A stretch of DNA of 64,000 nt from Lysinibacillus sp. FSL W8-0992. Its GTDB lineage: Bacteria > Bacillota > Bacilli > Bacillales_A > Planococcaceae. Of this stretch, positions 29,262 through 38,025 are shown piece after piece. The DNA lies in contig NZ_JBBOZQ010000001.1 in the NCBI RefSeq assembly GCF_038008685.1, positions 2,294,001-2,358,000 of the forward strand. The letters run 5' to 3'. A program made the translations under genes and the position numbers. The notes beneath the pieces were generated by a model. The model saw nothing but the letters and a program-made list of their open reading frames with translations, was not told where the DNA came from and did no database searches. How positions within the stretch are numbered: the first letter of the stretch is position 1; the number at the start of each line of letters is the position of its first letter.

Positions 29262-29549
29262 TAATCAAAAAATGATTAACCGCTTATGACCAAGCAAGTA
29301 GCGTATACCTCTATTGGAAAAGAGAGGGAAAGACTTAGGCTGCAATCTTTCCTACAAAAAAGTATAAGGCGAATAACACTTGAGAGGCTTTTTTCTGAAA
29401 AGGAATACTTAGTAGGAAAAAACGGAATCGGCCGTTACCCGATTATGAGGAGGACGCAATGTAGTTTGTGCGTCAACTAGGGTGGAACCGCGGAAGCATA
29501 TACAGCTCTCGTCCCTTGCAATTTTGCAAGGTGGCGAGGGCTTTTTTTG
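29262..29549 (+). promoter_or_regulatory. T-box riboswitch upstream of hisS-aspS
   Basis: The conserved T-box AGGGTGGAACCGCGG lies at 29479-29493. The distal stem I GAGAGGGAAAG-like region is followed by a specifier loop containing GAATAACACTTGAGAG. The loop holds two overlapping codons, AAC (29375-29377) and CAC (29377-29379, His). By strict alignment with the trp and ala leaders here (codon-A-C-T), AAC sits in the specifier position; CAC fits the first gene, hisS. The leader ends in a terminator at 29505-29549. Confidence 0.9.
29505..29549 (+). terminator. regulated terminator of the hisS T-box
   Basis: Long stem GCTCTCGTCCCTTGCA paired with TGCAAGGTGGCGAGGGC, then seven T. It competes with the antiterminator. 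Confidence 0.9.
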
Positions 29550-29641
29550 TTGGATTTCTCTAAAAAAAGTCGCTCTGTACTGCTGTTTCGCGCTTTACAT
29601 ACGAAGGCTGGCTCATAAGCAATTGAAAAGGAGGTATTTAC

Positions 29642-30907
29642 ATGAGTTTTAAAGTGCCAAGAGGGACCCAAGATATATTGCCAGGTCAATCAGAAAAATG
29701 GCAAAAGGTCGAAGCAATTATTCGTGATATTTGTCGTGTGTATCGATATAACGAAATTCGTACACCTATTTTTGAACAAACAGATTTATTTGCGCGCGGT
29801 GTTGGAGAAACAACTGATGTAGTGCAAAAGGAAATGTATACATTTGAAGACCGAGGTGGTCGTTCATTAACATTACGTCCAGAAAATACTGCTGGGGTTG
29901 TTCGTGCATATGTTGAACATAAAATGTTTGGTGCACCCGATCAACCAGTGAAGCTATCTTATTTAGGACCAATGTTCCGTTATGAACGTCAACAGGCTGG
30001 TCGTTACCGTCAATTTGTACAATTTGGTGTTGAAGCCATTGGCTCAGCTGACCCTGCAATCGATGCAGAAGTGATAGCATTAGCAATGGACATTTATGAA
30101 TCAACAGGCTTAAAAGATTTGAAATTAGTCATCAACTCACTCGGTGATAAAGTAACGCGTGATGCACACCGTACAGCACTAATTAATCACTTTGAGCCAC
30201 ATATCCATGAGTTTTGCTCTGATTGCCAAAATCGTTTGCAAAAAAACCCATTACGTATTTTAGATTGTAAGGTAGACCGTGAGCATCCATTAATGGCAAC
30301 TGCCCCTGCATTAACTGATTTTTTAACAGAGGAATCAGCGGCATATTTTGCTCAGGTTAAAACGTATCTAGATACGCTAGGTATTTCATATGAAGTAGAC
30401 CCGAATTTAGTACGTGGCCTTGACTACTACAACCATACGACATTTGAAATTATGTCAACAGCTGATGGCTTTGGCGCAATTACAACGCTTTGCGGTGGTG
30501 GTCGTTATAATGGGCTTGTAGAAGAAATCGGTGGTCCGAATGTACCGGGCATCGGCTTTGCGTTAAGTATCGAACGTTTATTATTAGCACTTGAAGCTGA
30601 AGCGGTAGAGTTAGATACAGAATCAGCATTAGAGGTTTACATGATTGCTATGGGCGATGAAGCGAAACTAAAAGCAGTCGAACTAACAAGCTCATTCCGT
30701 GCAAAAGGTATTTCTACTGATATGGATTATTTAGATCGAAAAATGAAAGCACAAATGAAATCTGCAGACCGTTTAGGTGCTAAATATACTATCGTTTTAG
30801 GTGAAACAGAAATAGAAGAGCAAGCAGCAACAGTAAAGCATATGGCATCTGGGGAGCAGCAAAAAGTAGCCTTCTCAGAATTAGTGAACTACTTATTAAA
30901 TAAATGA
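29642..30907 (+). CDS. hisS: histidyl-tRNA synthetase
   Basis: Class II aminoacyl-tRNA synthetase, 421 residues. Motif 1 lies near [12 protein letters not shown], motif 2 near [21 protein letters not shown], and the histidine-specific [15 protein letters not shown] near 257-271. Motif 3 is [11 protein letters not shown], and an HGTP anticodon-binding domain follows from about 330. ATG 29642 has AAAAGGAGG. aspS follows 18 bases later, so both synthetases depend on the T-box leader. Confidence 0.98.
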   Translation: MSFKVPRGTQDILPGQSEKWQKVEAIIRDICRVYRYNEIRTPIFEQTDLFARGVGETTDVVQKEMYTFEDRGGRSLTLRPENTAGVVRAYVEHKMFGAPDQPVKLSYLGPMFRYERQQAGRYRQFVQFGVEAIGSADPAIDAEVIALAMDIYESTGLKDLKLVINSLGDKVTRDAHRTALINHFEPHIHEFCSDCQNRLQKNPLRILDCKVDREHPLMATAPALTDFLTEESAAYFAQVKTYLDTLGISYEVDPNLVRGLDYYNHTTFEIMSTADGFGAITTLCGGGRYNGLVEEIGGPNVPGIGFALSIERLLLALEAEAVELDTESALEVYMIAMGDEAKLKAVELTSSFRAKGISTDMDYLDRKMKAQMKSADRLGAKYTIVLGETEIEEQAATVKHMASGEQQKVAFSELVNYLLNK

Positions 30908-30925
30908 TTTTGGAGGAAATGCAAA

Positions 30926-32695
30926 ATGGCAAAAAGAACACATGCTAGTAACGAGCTTTCTGAAACGTTACAAGGCGAACACGTTGTATTAAAAGGTTGG
31001 GTACAACGTCGTCGCGATTTAGGTGGATTAATCTTTATCGACCTACGTGACCGTACTGGTATTACACAAGTTGTATTTAGTCCTGATGTAGCAGAAGCAC
31101 ATGCTTTAGCTGATAAAGTACGTAGCGAATACGTAATCGAAATTGAAGGAAAAGTAATTCTTCGTTCGGAAGATCAAATCAATCCAAATATGCCAAACGG
31201 CAAAATTGAAGTGGAAGCGACAAGCTTAATCGTTATTAATACAGCGAAGACAACTCCTTTCCAAATTGAAGATCGTACGGATGTATCAGAAGATTTACGA
31301 TTAAAATATCGTTACCTAGATTTACGACGTCCTGCAATGTTCGATACGTTCAAAATGCGTTCAGACGTAACACGTACAATTCGTAACTTCTTACAAAATG
31401 AGGGCTTCCTAGAAGTAGAAACGCCTATTTTAACAAAATCAACGCCAGAAGGTGCTCGTGACTACTTAGTACCATCTCGTGTACACGAAGGCGAGTTTTA
31501 TGCATTACCACAATCTCCGCAACTATTTAAACAATTATTAATGGTAGCTGGATTTGAAAAGTATTTCCAAATTGCTCGTTGTTTCCGTGACGAAGACTTA
31601 CGTGCTGACCGTCAACCTGAATTTACACAAGTTGATATCGAAACAAGCTTCTTAACACAAGAAGAAGTTTTAGAAATGAACGAACGTTTAATTCAAGCTG
31701 TTATGAAAGATGTAAAAGGCATCGATATTCCTGCGCCATTCCAACGCATGAAATACCAAGAAGCAATGGATCGTTACGGCTCAGATAAACCAGATGTTCG
31801 CTTCGGTTTAGAATTAGTAGCGTTAAACGAAGTTTTCGATGGCTGTGATTTCAAAGTATTTGCTGATACAGTAGCACAAGGCAAGCAAGTGAAAAGTATC
31901 AACATTAAAGGTGCGGCTGATAAATACTCTCGTAAAGATATGGATGAGCTTACAAAATTCGTTGGTATTTACGGCGCAAAAGGTCTTGCTTGGTTGAAAG
32001 TAACAGAAGAAGGATTAAATGGACCAATCGCAAAATTCTTTGATGAAGCATTAGCTGCTGCATTAATCGAGCGTATGGGTGCTGAAATCGGTGATATTTT
32101 AGTATTTGTAGCTGACAAAGCTGATGTAGTTGCAGCATCTCTAGGTGCTCTTCGTACAAAATTAGGTCAAGATTTAGGCTTAATCGATGAGTCACAATTT
32201 GCTTTCTTATGGATTACGGACTGGCCTTTATTCGAGTACTCTGAAGAAGATGGCCGATTCAAAGCTGCGCACCATCCATTCACTCGTCCATTTGACGAAG
32301 ATATCGAATTAATGGATACAAACCCTGCTGCAGTTCGCGCACAAGCTTACGATATCGTATTAAACGGCTATGAGCTTGGCGGTGGTTCATTACGTATTTA
32401 TGAGCGTGATTTACAAGAAAAAATGTTTAAACTACTTGGTTTCTCAGATGAGGAAGCACAAGCACAATTTGGCTTCTTATTAGAAGCGTTTGAATATGGC
32501 GTGCCTCCACATGCAGGTCTTGCATTTGGTCTTGACCGTTTCGTAATGTTACTTGCTGGTCGTAATAATTTACGTGATACAATTGCATTCCCGAAAACAG
32601 CAAGTGCAAGTTGCTTATTGACAGATGCTCCAAGTGAAGTGTCTCCAGATCAATTAAGCGAATTAAGTTTGGCAATTAAAACATTTAAAAGATAA
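30926..32695 (+). CDS. aspS: aspartyl-tRNA synthetase (bacterial type)
   Basis: 589-residue class IIb synthetase. The N-terminal OB anticodon domain contains [19 protein letters not shown]; the Leu after RRRD is the residue seen in tRNA-Asp-specific enzymes such as E. coli AspRS. A catalytic core has [21 protein letters not shown] and the motif 2 [14 protein letters not shown]. The bacterial GAD insertion spans about 300-410, and the motif 3 [13 protein letters not shown] follows. It is cotranscribed with hisS and followed by a terminator and the 6S RNA gene. Confidence 0.98.
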   Translation: MAKRTHASNELSETLQGEHVVLKGWVQRRRDLGGLIFIDLRDRTGITQVVFSPDVAEAHALADKVRSEYVIEIEGKVILRSEDQINPNMPNGKIEVEATSLIVINTAKTTPFQIEDRTDVSEDLRLKYRYLDLRRPAMFDTFKMRSDVTRTIRNFLQNEGFLEVETPILTKSTPEGARDYLVPSRVHEGEFYALPQSPQLFKQLLMVAGFEKYFQIARCFRDEDLRADRQPEFTQVDIETSFLTQEEVLEMNERLIQAVMKDVKGIDIPAPFQRMKYQEAMDRYGSDKPDVRFGLELVALNEVFDGCDFKVFADTVAQGKQVKSINIKGAADKYSRKDMDELTKFVGIYGAKGLAWLKVTEEGLNGPIAKFFDEALAAALIERMGAEIGDILVFVADKADVVAASLGALRTKLGQDLGLIDESQFAFLWITDWPLFEYSEEDGRFKAAHHPFTRPFDEDIELMDTNPAAVRAQAYDIVLNGYELGGGSLRIYERDLQEKMFKLLGFSDEEAQAQFGFLLEAFEYGVPPHAGLAFGLDRFVMLLAGRNNLRDTIAFPKTASASCLLTDAPSEVSPDQLSELSLAIKTFKR

Positions 32696-32704
32696 AAGTA
32701 ATGC

Positions 32705-32754
32705 AAAATACCTGGATTCTCTAACAAAAAATGTTGGGAATCTAGGTATTTTTT
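32705..32754 (+). terminator. intrinsic terminator after aspS
   Basis: Stem AAAATACCTGGATTC/GAATCTAGGTATTTT (one G-U pair), then TTTT. Confidence 0.88.
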
Positions 32755-32793
32755 GCGTTTTTTGAAAGAATTTATTTTTTTGCTAGAAATCGT

Positions 32794-32822
32794 TTGAATT
32801 ATCTGAAATATGGTGTTATTAT
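32794..32822 (+). promoter_or_regulatory. promoter of the 6S RNA gene
   Basis: TTGAAT 32794-32799, 17-base spacer, TATTAT 32817-32822. The predicted start at about 32829-32832 coincides with the base of the 6S closing stem. Confidence 0.75.
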
Positions 32823-32829
32823 AACTGTA

Positions 32830-33038
32830 ATACGAATCCTGATGTGTTTGTCTAACTGCTATCTCTATTTAACAGTTTTGACCGAACACTATATCGTCGG
32901 GAGCCATCTAATTTTGTAGTGGCAAACAAGCCCCATTTTGGAGAGGGACGTTTAAAGCTATAAAGCGGGCACCCACCTGCAAATTGCGGGTTCAAAACGA
33001 ATGTTTCATTGGCATTACGGCACAATCGGGATTCGTCC
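32830..33038 (+). ncRNA. ssrS: 6S RNA (6S-1/BsrA-like)
   Basis: Regulatory RNA that binds sigma-A RNA polymerase holoenzyme and mimics an open promoter. The ends form a long closing stem (ACGAATCC-TGATGTG near 32832-32846 with CACAATC-GGGATTCGT ending at 33036), enclosing about 205 nt, the usual 6S size. The interior contains complementary segments around a central bubble, and a 3' segment GGTTCAAAACGAATGTTTCA near 32988 fits Bacillales 6S. The position directly after aspS matches B. subtilis bsrA. An antisense ORF across it (33049-32852) is a shadow. Confidence 0.82.
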
Positions 33039-33117
33039 ATACATAGCATACTAGAGTCTAGGGGTACGGTATGTCCAATAGCGACTGCCGTAGCGAACCT
33101 TAACGTTTACAACGAAG

Positions 33118-33158
33118 AAGTGTTAGATTGATTAAAGTCAATCTAACACTTTTTCTGT
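33118..33158 (+). terminator. perfect 14-bp hairpin terminator after 6S region (family-B repeat)
   Basis: Stem AAGTGTTAGATTGA/TCAATCTAACACTT (33118-33131 with 33138-33151) and a T-rich tail, followed by TTTTGTCCCAGC. The same element, inverted, lies at 51328-51381. It probably ends 6S-region transcription and isolates the nag genes. Confidence 0.85.
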
Positions 33159-33265
33159 TTTGTCCCAGCATTTTTACGCCTAAAAAGCATAGGGTGTTAT
33201 TTACTAAATTAAACGAAAAATAAGAAAAATTGTAAAATTTACTTTTTATTTTTGAATTTCCATAC

Positions 33266-33292
33266 TATAATTGGTATAGACAACTATACCAA
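33266..33292 (+). promoter_or_regulatory. nagA promoter -10 and NagR-type operator
   Basis: TATAAT at 33266-33271 abuts a 9-bp inverted repeat TTGGTATAG-ACAA-CTATACCAA (33271-33292). This resembles the GntR-family NagR/DasR dre site (TGGTnTAGACCA type). Bound repressor would cover the start of transcription. The regulator gene nagR lies two genes on. Confidence 0.85.
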
Positions 33293-33358
33293 ATAACATA
33301 GCTTGTCCTTACGTTAAAAAGTAAGCTTCGTAAAAACATAGACAGCGGAGGTGTTAAA

Positions 33359-34516
33359 TTGAGCAGTACATTATTAATTTCCAATGTAACGATCGTCAAC
33401 CATAACGAGATACCTTTTAAAGGTGACGTATTGATTGAGAATGGCAAGATAATTAAAGTAGGTAAAGAATTATTCGATAAGGCAGAGCAATATATTGAAG
33501 GCAAGGGGAAAGACTTGTTACTATTTCCTGGCTATATTGATATGCATATTCATGGATCGGCAGGCAATGATGCAATGGATGCTACACAGCAAGCGCTTCA
33601 TAATATGGCTGCGTCATTAGTTAAAGAAGGTGTCACAGGCTTTCTTGCAACGACGATGACACAAGCGCCAGAAGCGATTGAAAATGCATTAAAGACAATC
33701 TCGCAATTTGAAGATGGTGACAATGAAGCCAGTTTATTAGGTATCCACGTTGAAGGTCCTTATGTGTCAACGAAACGTGCAGGTGCTCAGCCAATCGACT
33801 ATATGATTCTGCCATCAAGCGAACAATTTGCGCAATGGCAAACATTAAGTAACAACCGCATTAAACAAATAACCATTGCACCTGAGCTAGAAGGTGGCTT
33901 CCCGTTTATTGAAGAGCTTTACAAGCAAGGGGTTATTGTATCAATCGGTCATTCAGATGCAACATTTGAAGAGGTAGAGAGAGCAGTAGCACTAGGTGTC
34001 AGACAGGCAACGCATTTATACAATCAAATGCGACCATTCCATCATCGAGATCCAGGCGTTGTAGGGGGAGTACTTGTTGAAGATGCTGTAAAAGTCGAAA
34101 TCATTGCAGACTTTGTGCATTGCCATCCTATGTCTGTAAAACTTGCCTACCGAGTTAAAGGGGCAGCAGGTATTATTTTAATTACAGATGCTATGCGTGC
34201 AAAAGGATTACAATATGGCGATTATGATTTAGGTGGTCAAACAGTCCATGTCACAGAAAGCGGAGCACATTTACCGAATGGAGCATTAGCTGGAAGTGTA
34301 TTGACGATGGAACAAGCAGTGAAAAATATGAAAGCGGTCACAAATTGTTCGTTGTCAGAGCTTGTTGCAATGTCCTCAACAAATGCTGCGGAACAATTAC
34401 AATTACGCACAAAAGGCCGTATTGCAGAAGGCTTTGATGCAGATGTCATTTTGTTAGATCAACATTTAAATATTGAAAAAACTATTTGTCGGGGAAAAAT
34501 TGTATTTGAGAAATAA
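33359..34516 (+). CDS. nagA: N-acetylglucosamine-6-phosphate deacetylase
   Basis: Deacetylates GlcNAc-6-P to glucosamine-6-P, the entry to amino-sugar catabolism and wall recycling. 385 residues of the amidohydrolase superfamily: the HxH site at H63/H65 (IDMHIHG), HVEGPYVS, SIGHSDAT, THLYNQMRPF and the catalytic LITDAMRA. Start codon TTG with a strong GGAGGTG. It is the first gene of a NagR-controlled cluster. No nagB (glucosamine-6-P deaminase) was found nearby. Confidence 0.96.
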   Translation: MSSTLLISNVTIVNHNEIPFKGDVLIENGKIIKVGKELFDKAEQYIEGKGKDLLLFPGYIDMHIHGSAGNDAMDATQQALHNMAASLVKEGVTGFLATTMTQAPEAIENALKTISQFEDGDNEASLLGIHVEGPYVSTKRAGAQPIDYMILPSSEQFAQWQTLSNNRIKQITIAPELEGGFPFIEELYKQGVIVSIGHSDATFEEVERAVALGVRQATHLYNQMRPFHHRDPGVVGGVLVEDAVKVEIIADFVHCHPMSVKLAYRVKGAAGIILITDAMRAKGLQYGDYDLGGQTVHVTESGAHLPNGALAGSVLTMEQAVKNMKAVTNCSLSELVAMSSTNAAEQLQLRTKGRIAEGFDADVILLDQHLNIEKTICRGKIVFEK

Positions 34517-34534
34517 TAGTAAAAATGCGATAGG

Positions 34535-35269
34535 ATGGTGCAAGGCGTGTTAGATAAAAATTCTCATATACCAATCTATATACAAATAGAAGAAGTATTA
34601 AAGCAACGGATTTATTTAGAGGAATACAAAATTGGCGAAAATATTCCATCAGAGCGAGAGCTTTCAGTTCAATTTGATGTGAGTAGAATGACTGTCCGTC
34701 AATCGATTACCAATTTAGTAAATAGTGGATTGCTTTATCGTGAAAAAGGCAGAGGTACTTATGTTGCCAATCCAAAGTTGGAACAGCCATTAATGGGATT
34801 AACAAGTTTTACGGAGGATATGCGTGCAAGAGGTATGGAACCAACTAGTAAAGTACTACGTTTCGAAAAAATTGTACCACCGTTAGATATTGCAGGAGAT
34901 TTAATGTTAGAACGGGGTGAGGAAGTATTTTTCGTTACAAGGATACGAAGTGCCGATTCTAAACCGATGGCGATTGAAAGAACCTATATTCCAGTGAAAG
35001 TATATCCTGAATTAGATGAAAAGAAAATTATGGGTTCGTTGTATGCGCTTATTGAAGCGAAATTCCATCAGAAAATTGGCAATGCCATTCAGCAAATGGA
35101 AGCGGCAATTGTAGCAAAAGAAGATAGTAAATATTTGCAAATCAATAGTACTGCACCGGTTTTAATTATTAAACGAACAAGTTATTTAGCAGATGGCGTG
35201 CCATTCGAACTTGTGCGAAGTACTTATCGTGCTGATCGATACAAATTTATAAGTGAAATTAAAAGGTGA
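34535..35269 (+). CDS. nagR: GntR-family repressor NagR (HutC/UTRA subfamily)
   Basis: Transcriptional repressor of amino-sugar genes, predicted to sense GlcN-6-P or GlcNAc-6-P. 244 residues from the ATG at 34535. A GTG at 34547, better spaced from GGATGG, would give 240 residues. The N-terminal GntR winged helix has PIYIQIEEVLKQRI, PSERELSVQFDVSRMTVRQ and a REKGRGTYVA wing. The C-terminal UTRA domain starts near GLTSFTEDMRARG. Dre-like sites upstream of nagA (33271) and of the PTS genes (39250, 39356) are its likely targets. Confidence 0.92.
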   Translation: MVQGVLDKNSHIPIYIQIEEVLKQRIYLEEYKIGENIPSERELSVQFDVSRMTVRQSITNLVNSGLLYREKGRGTYVANPKLEQPLMGLTSFTEDMRARGMEPTSKVLRFEKIVPPLDIAGDLMLERGEEVFFVTRIRSADSKPMAIERTYIPVKVYPELDEKKIMGSLYALIEAKFHQKIGNAIQQMEAAIVAKEDSKYLQINSTAPVLIIKRTSYLADGVPFELVRSTYRADRYKFISEIKR

Positions 35270-35273
35270 TATG

Positions 35274-35993
35274 ATGCGTGCTTATTTTCATGAACTACAA
35301 AGGCTATTAGATCTTGTGCTAGAGCAGGAAAATACGCTATTAGCAGAAGCTGCACAAATGATTGTTTCACGTCTTCAAAGTGGTGGAATTGTCCAATTGT
35401 TTGGTTGTGGACATTCACATCTTTTAGCACAAGATGCATTTTATCGTGCGGGAGGACTTGTGCCTGTACGTCCAATTACGGTCGAGCCATTAACTTTATA
35501 TGCAGGAGCTTTAACATCTTCAAAAAATGAAAAGGACCCAACGATTATCGTACGACATAAAGATGAATTTCAATTTCAGGAAAATGATGTTTGCATCGTC
35601 ATTTCCACATCTGGTCGAAATAATGCCCCAATAGATGCGGCATTACTAGCAAAACAGTCGGGTATCCTTGTTATGTCTATGCAATCACTTGAGTATTGTG
35701 AACAACCAACACGTCATATTAGTGGAAAACGTTTAGAGGATGTTGTGGATGTTGTTATCAACACACATATTCCTGTAGGGGATGGTCTATTGCACCATCA
35801 ACAGATGCAATACGCACCTGCGTCGACGGTGATTGGTTCTGCAATTCTTCAAGCGCTATTCAGTCACGTTATTGAGTCATTGGCTGATTGTCAGGAAGTA
35901 TTGCCTGTTTTTGAAAGTAACAATGTTGAATCGAATAAGCATCATAACGAATTGATGATTGCAAACTATCAATCTCGCATTAATTTTGAGTGA
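35274..35993 (+). CDS. SIS-domain phosphosugar-binding protein (UPF0309 type)
   Basis: 239-residue SIS-fold protein of the UPF0309 group. VQLFGCGHSHLLAQDAFYRAGG near 42-63 and CIVISTSGRNNAPIDAAL near 106-123 form the phosphosugar pocket. HIPVGDGLLHH lies further on. ATG 35274 is best spaced from AAAGGTG; upstream in-frame starts overlap nagR. In this position it may act on a phosphorylated amino sugar, for example as an isomerase/deaminase or etherase-like enzyme, but no activity is established for the group. It is 4 bases from nagR, in the same operon. Confidence 0.8.
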   Translation: MRAYFHELQRLLDLVLEQENTLLAEAAQMIVSRLQSGGIVQLFGCGHSHLLAQDAFYRAGGLVPVRPITVEPLTLYAGALTSSKNEKDPTIIVRHKDEFQFQENDVCIVISTSGRNNAPIDAALLAKQSGILVMSMQSLEYCEQPTRHISGKRLEDVVDVVINTHIPVGDGLLHHQQMQYAPASTVIGSAILQALFSHVIESLADCQEVLPVFESNNVESNKHHNELMIANYQSRINFE

Positions 35994-36010
35994 AATTTGG
36001 AGGGGTATCG

Positions 36011-36280
36011 ATGAAAAAAACATTTAAAATTACAACACCAGAAGGTTTACATGCTCGGCCAACAGCGCTATTAGTAAGTGCTGTCACACCATTTGAGAGT
36101 GAGGTTCAGTTAACTTACAATGATAAGTCTGTCAATTTGAAGTCCATCATGGGGGTTATGGCGCAAGGCATCGTGACGGGAAGTACGATTACGGTTTCTG
36201 CACAAGGAGCAGATGCAAAACAGCTAATGCAAACAGTTACAGAAGTGATTGTTACTAAAGGAATTGGTGAAGAATGTTAG
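36011..36280 (+). CDS. ptsH: phosphocarrier protein HPr
   Basis: General PTS phosphocarrier, 89 residues from the ATG after GGAGGGG. The phosphorylated histidine is H14 in EGLHARPTA, and the regulatory HPr-kinase serine is S45 in NLKSIMGVM. It can therefore serve both sugar uptake and CcpA-dependent control. The stop overlaps the ptsI start by 7 bases. Finding HPr inside the nag cluster, instead of beside a glucose transporter, suggests the PTS of this organism centres on amino sugars. Confidence 0.94.
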   Translation: MKKTFKITTPEGLHARPTALLVSAVTPFESEVQLTYNDKSVNLKSIMGVMAQGIVTGSTITVSAQGADAKQLMQTVTEVIVTKGIGEEC

Positions 36281-37986
36281 AAATACAGGGTATTGCCGTT
36301 TCTGAAGGCATTGCCTTTGCTAATGCTTTTTGTTTAGTAGAACCAGATTTATCATTTGAGAAATTAACGATAACAGATATACAGGCAGAATTGGAACGTT
36401 TTAAAGTAGCACTCGCGCAATCGAAGAGGGAATTACAAGAAATTTTAACACTCGCTCAGAATAAATTTGGCGAGGACAAGGCGGCTATATTTGCTGCGCA
36501 TTTATTATTGCTAGAAGACCCTGAAATGTTAGCAGCCATTGAAGAGAAAATTAAAACAGGCAGTAATGCTGAGTATGCCTTACATGAAGTTTCCAAGATG
36601 TTTATCGGACTGTTTGAAGGAATGGATAATGTTTATATGCAAGAGCGAGCAGCTGATATTCGTGATGTATCAAAGCGTTTATTAGCCCATTTATTAAATG
36701 TTGAACTACTAGATATGAGCCGTTTATCAACAGATGTCATCATCGTAGCAGAAGATTTAACACCATCAATGACGGCACAACTAGATACTAATTATGTCAA
36801 AGGATTTATAACAGATATTGGTGGGAAAACTTCTCATTCTGCTATTCTCGCACGCTCACTAGATATACCAGCAATCGTTGGAACAAAAACGGCTACTAAG
36901 ACAATTAAACATGGCACACCAATTATTATGGATGGCTCAAATGGCAATATTATTATCAATGCTACACCAGAAGTGTCAGCATTTTATGAGCAACAGCAGC
37001 AGATGCTCAAGCAGCAGCGACACGAGCTCCTTCAATATCGAGCAATGTCGAGCGTAAGTGAGGACGGACATAGTATTGAGCTTGCGGGCAATATCGGCAA
37101 GCCAGAAGATGTGGAAAAGGTAATAGATGCAGCTGGAGATGGTATTGGCTTATTTCGAACGGAGTTTTTGTATATGGGACGGCAGGAACTCCCAAGTGAA
37201 GATGAACAGTTTCATGCGTATCGCACAGTCCTTGAAAAAATGCAGGGAAAGCCAACGATTGTTCGGACATTGGATATTGGTGGTGATAAGCATCTCCCTT
37301 ATTTAAAGCTACCAGCTGAAATGAATCCATTTTTAGGTTATAGAGCGATTCGTATTTGCCTAGACCAACAAGCAATGTTCCGTACACAGCTACGTGCATT
37401 ACTAAGAGCAAGTGCTTATGGCAACTTGAAAATAATGTTTCCAATGATTGCAACGTTAGATGAATGGAGAATGGCACAGCAATTGTTGAATGAGGAAAAA
37501 GCACATTTGCAAGCACAAGGGGTTGCAATAGCTGAGGCAATTGAACTCGGAATAATGATAGAAATTCCGGCAGCTGCGATGATTGCTGATTTATTTGCAA
37601 AAGAAGTAGACTTTTTTTCGATCGGTACAAATGATTTAATTCAATATACTTTGGCAACAGATCGTATGAATGAAAATGTCTCTTATCTATATCAACCATA
37701 TCACCCAGCAGTACTGAGACTTATAAAAAATGTTATTGATGCAGCACATAAGCAGGGAAAATGGGTAGGTATGTGCGGTGAAATGGCAGCAGATGAAATA
37801 GCAATACCTATTTTACTTGCTTTAGGCTTAGATGAGTTTTCCATGAATGCGTCTTCCATTCTCAAAACGAGGGCACATATTGCAAAGCTTTCAAAGGAGC
37901 GGTTAGTTCACCATATTGAGCACCTTTTAATGCTATCAACTGCATCTGATGTTGAAGCATATGTAAAAAAACATCTAGGTATTTAA
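36274..37986 (+). CDS. ptsI: PTS enzyme I (phosphoenolpyruvate-protein phosphotransferase)
   Basis: First PTS phosphotransferase: takes phosphate from PEP and gives it to HPr. 570 residues. The HPr-binding/phosphohistidine domain has GGKTSHSAILARSLDIPAIVG with the catalytic H188. The PEP-binding TIM barrel includes GLFRTEFLYM, GDKHLPYL, FSIGTNDLIQYTLA and the active-site cysteine in GMCGEMAAD near 501. It overlaps ptsH by 7 bases, indicating coupled translation. Confidence 0.97.
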   Translation: MLEIQGIAVSEGIAFANAFCLVEPDLSFEKLTITDIQAELERFKVALAQSKRELQEILTLAQNKFGEDKAAIFAAHLLLLEDPEMLAAIEEKIKTGSNAEYALHEVSKMFIGLFEGMDNVYMQERAADIRDVSKRLLAHLLNVELLDMSRLSTDVIIVAEDLTPSMTAQLDTNYVKGFITDIGGKTSHSAILARSLDIPAIVGTKTATKTIKHGTPIIMDGSNGNIIINATPEVSAFYEQQQQMLKQQRHELLQYRAMSSVSEDGHSIELAGNIGKPEDVEKVIDAAGDGIGLFRTEFLYMGRQELPSEDEQFHAYRTVLEKMQGKPTIVRTLDIGGDKHLPYLKLPAEMNPFLGYRAIRICLDQQAMFRTQLRALLRASAYGNLKIMFPMIATLDEWRMAQQLLNEEKAHLQAQGVAIAEAIELGIMIEIPAAAMIADLFAKEVDFFSIGTNDLIQYTLATDRMNENVSYLYQPYHPAVLRLIKNVIDAAHKQGKWVGMCGEMAADEIAIPILLALGLDEFSMNASSILKTRAHIAKLSKERLVHHIEHLLMLSTASDVEAYVKKHLGI

Positions 37987-38025
37987 GTTCTTATTTTTGA
38001 ATATTCTGAAAATAAGGAGGGCGTC

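Noticed and set aside
30926-32695. Non-discriminating AspRS inferred from the AAC codon in the T-box
   Set aside because: The residue after RRRD is Leu, as in tRNA-Asp-specific enzymes, so sequence alone does not support relaxed specificity.
32852-33049. 65-codon minus-strand ORF across the 6S RNA
   Set aside because: No ribosome site, and composition follows the RNA structure; it is a shadow of the 6S RNA gene.
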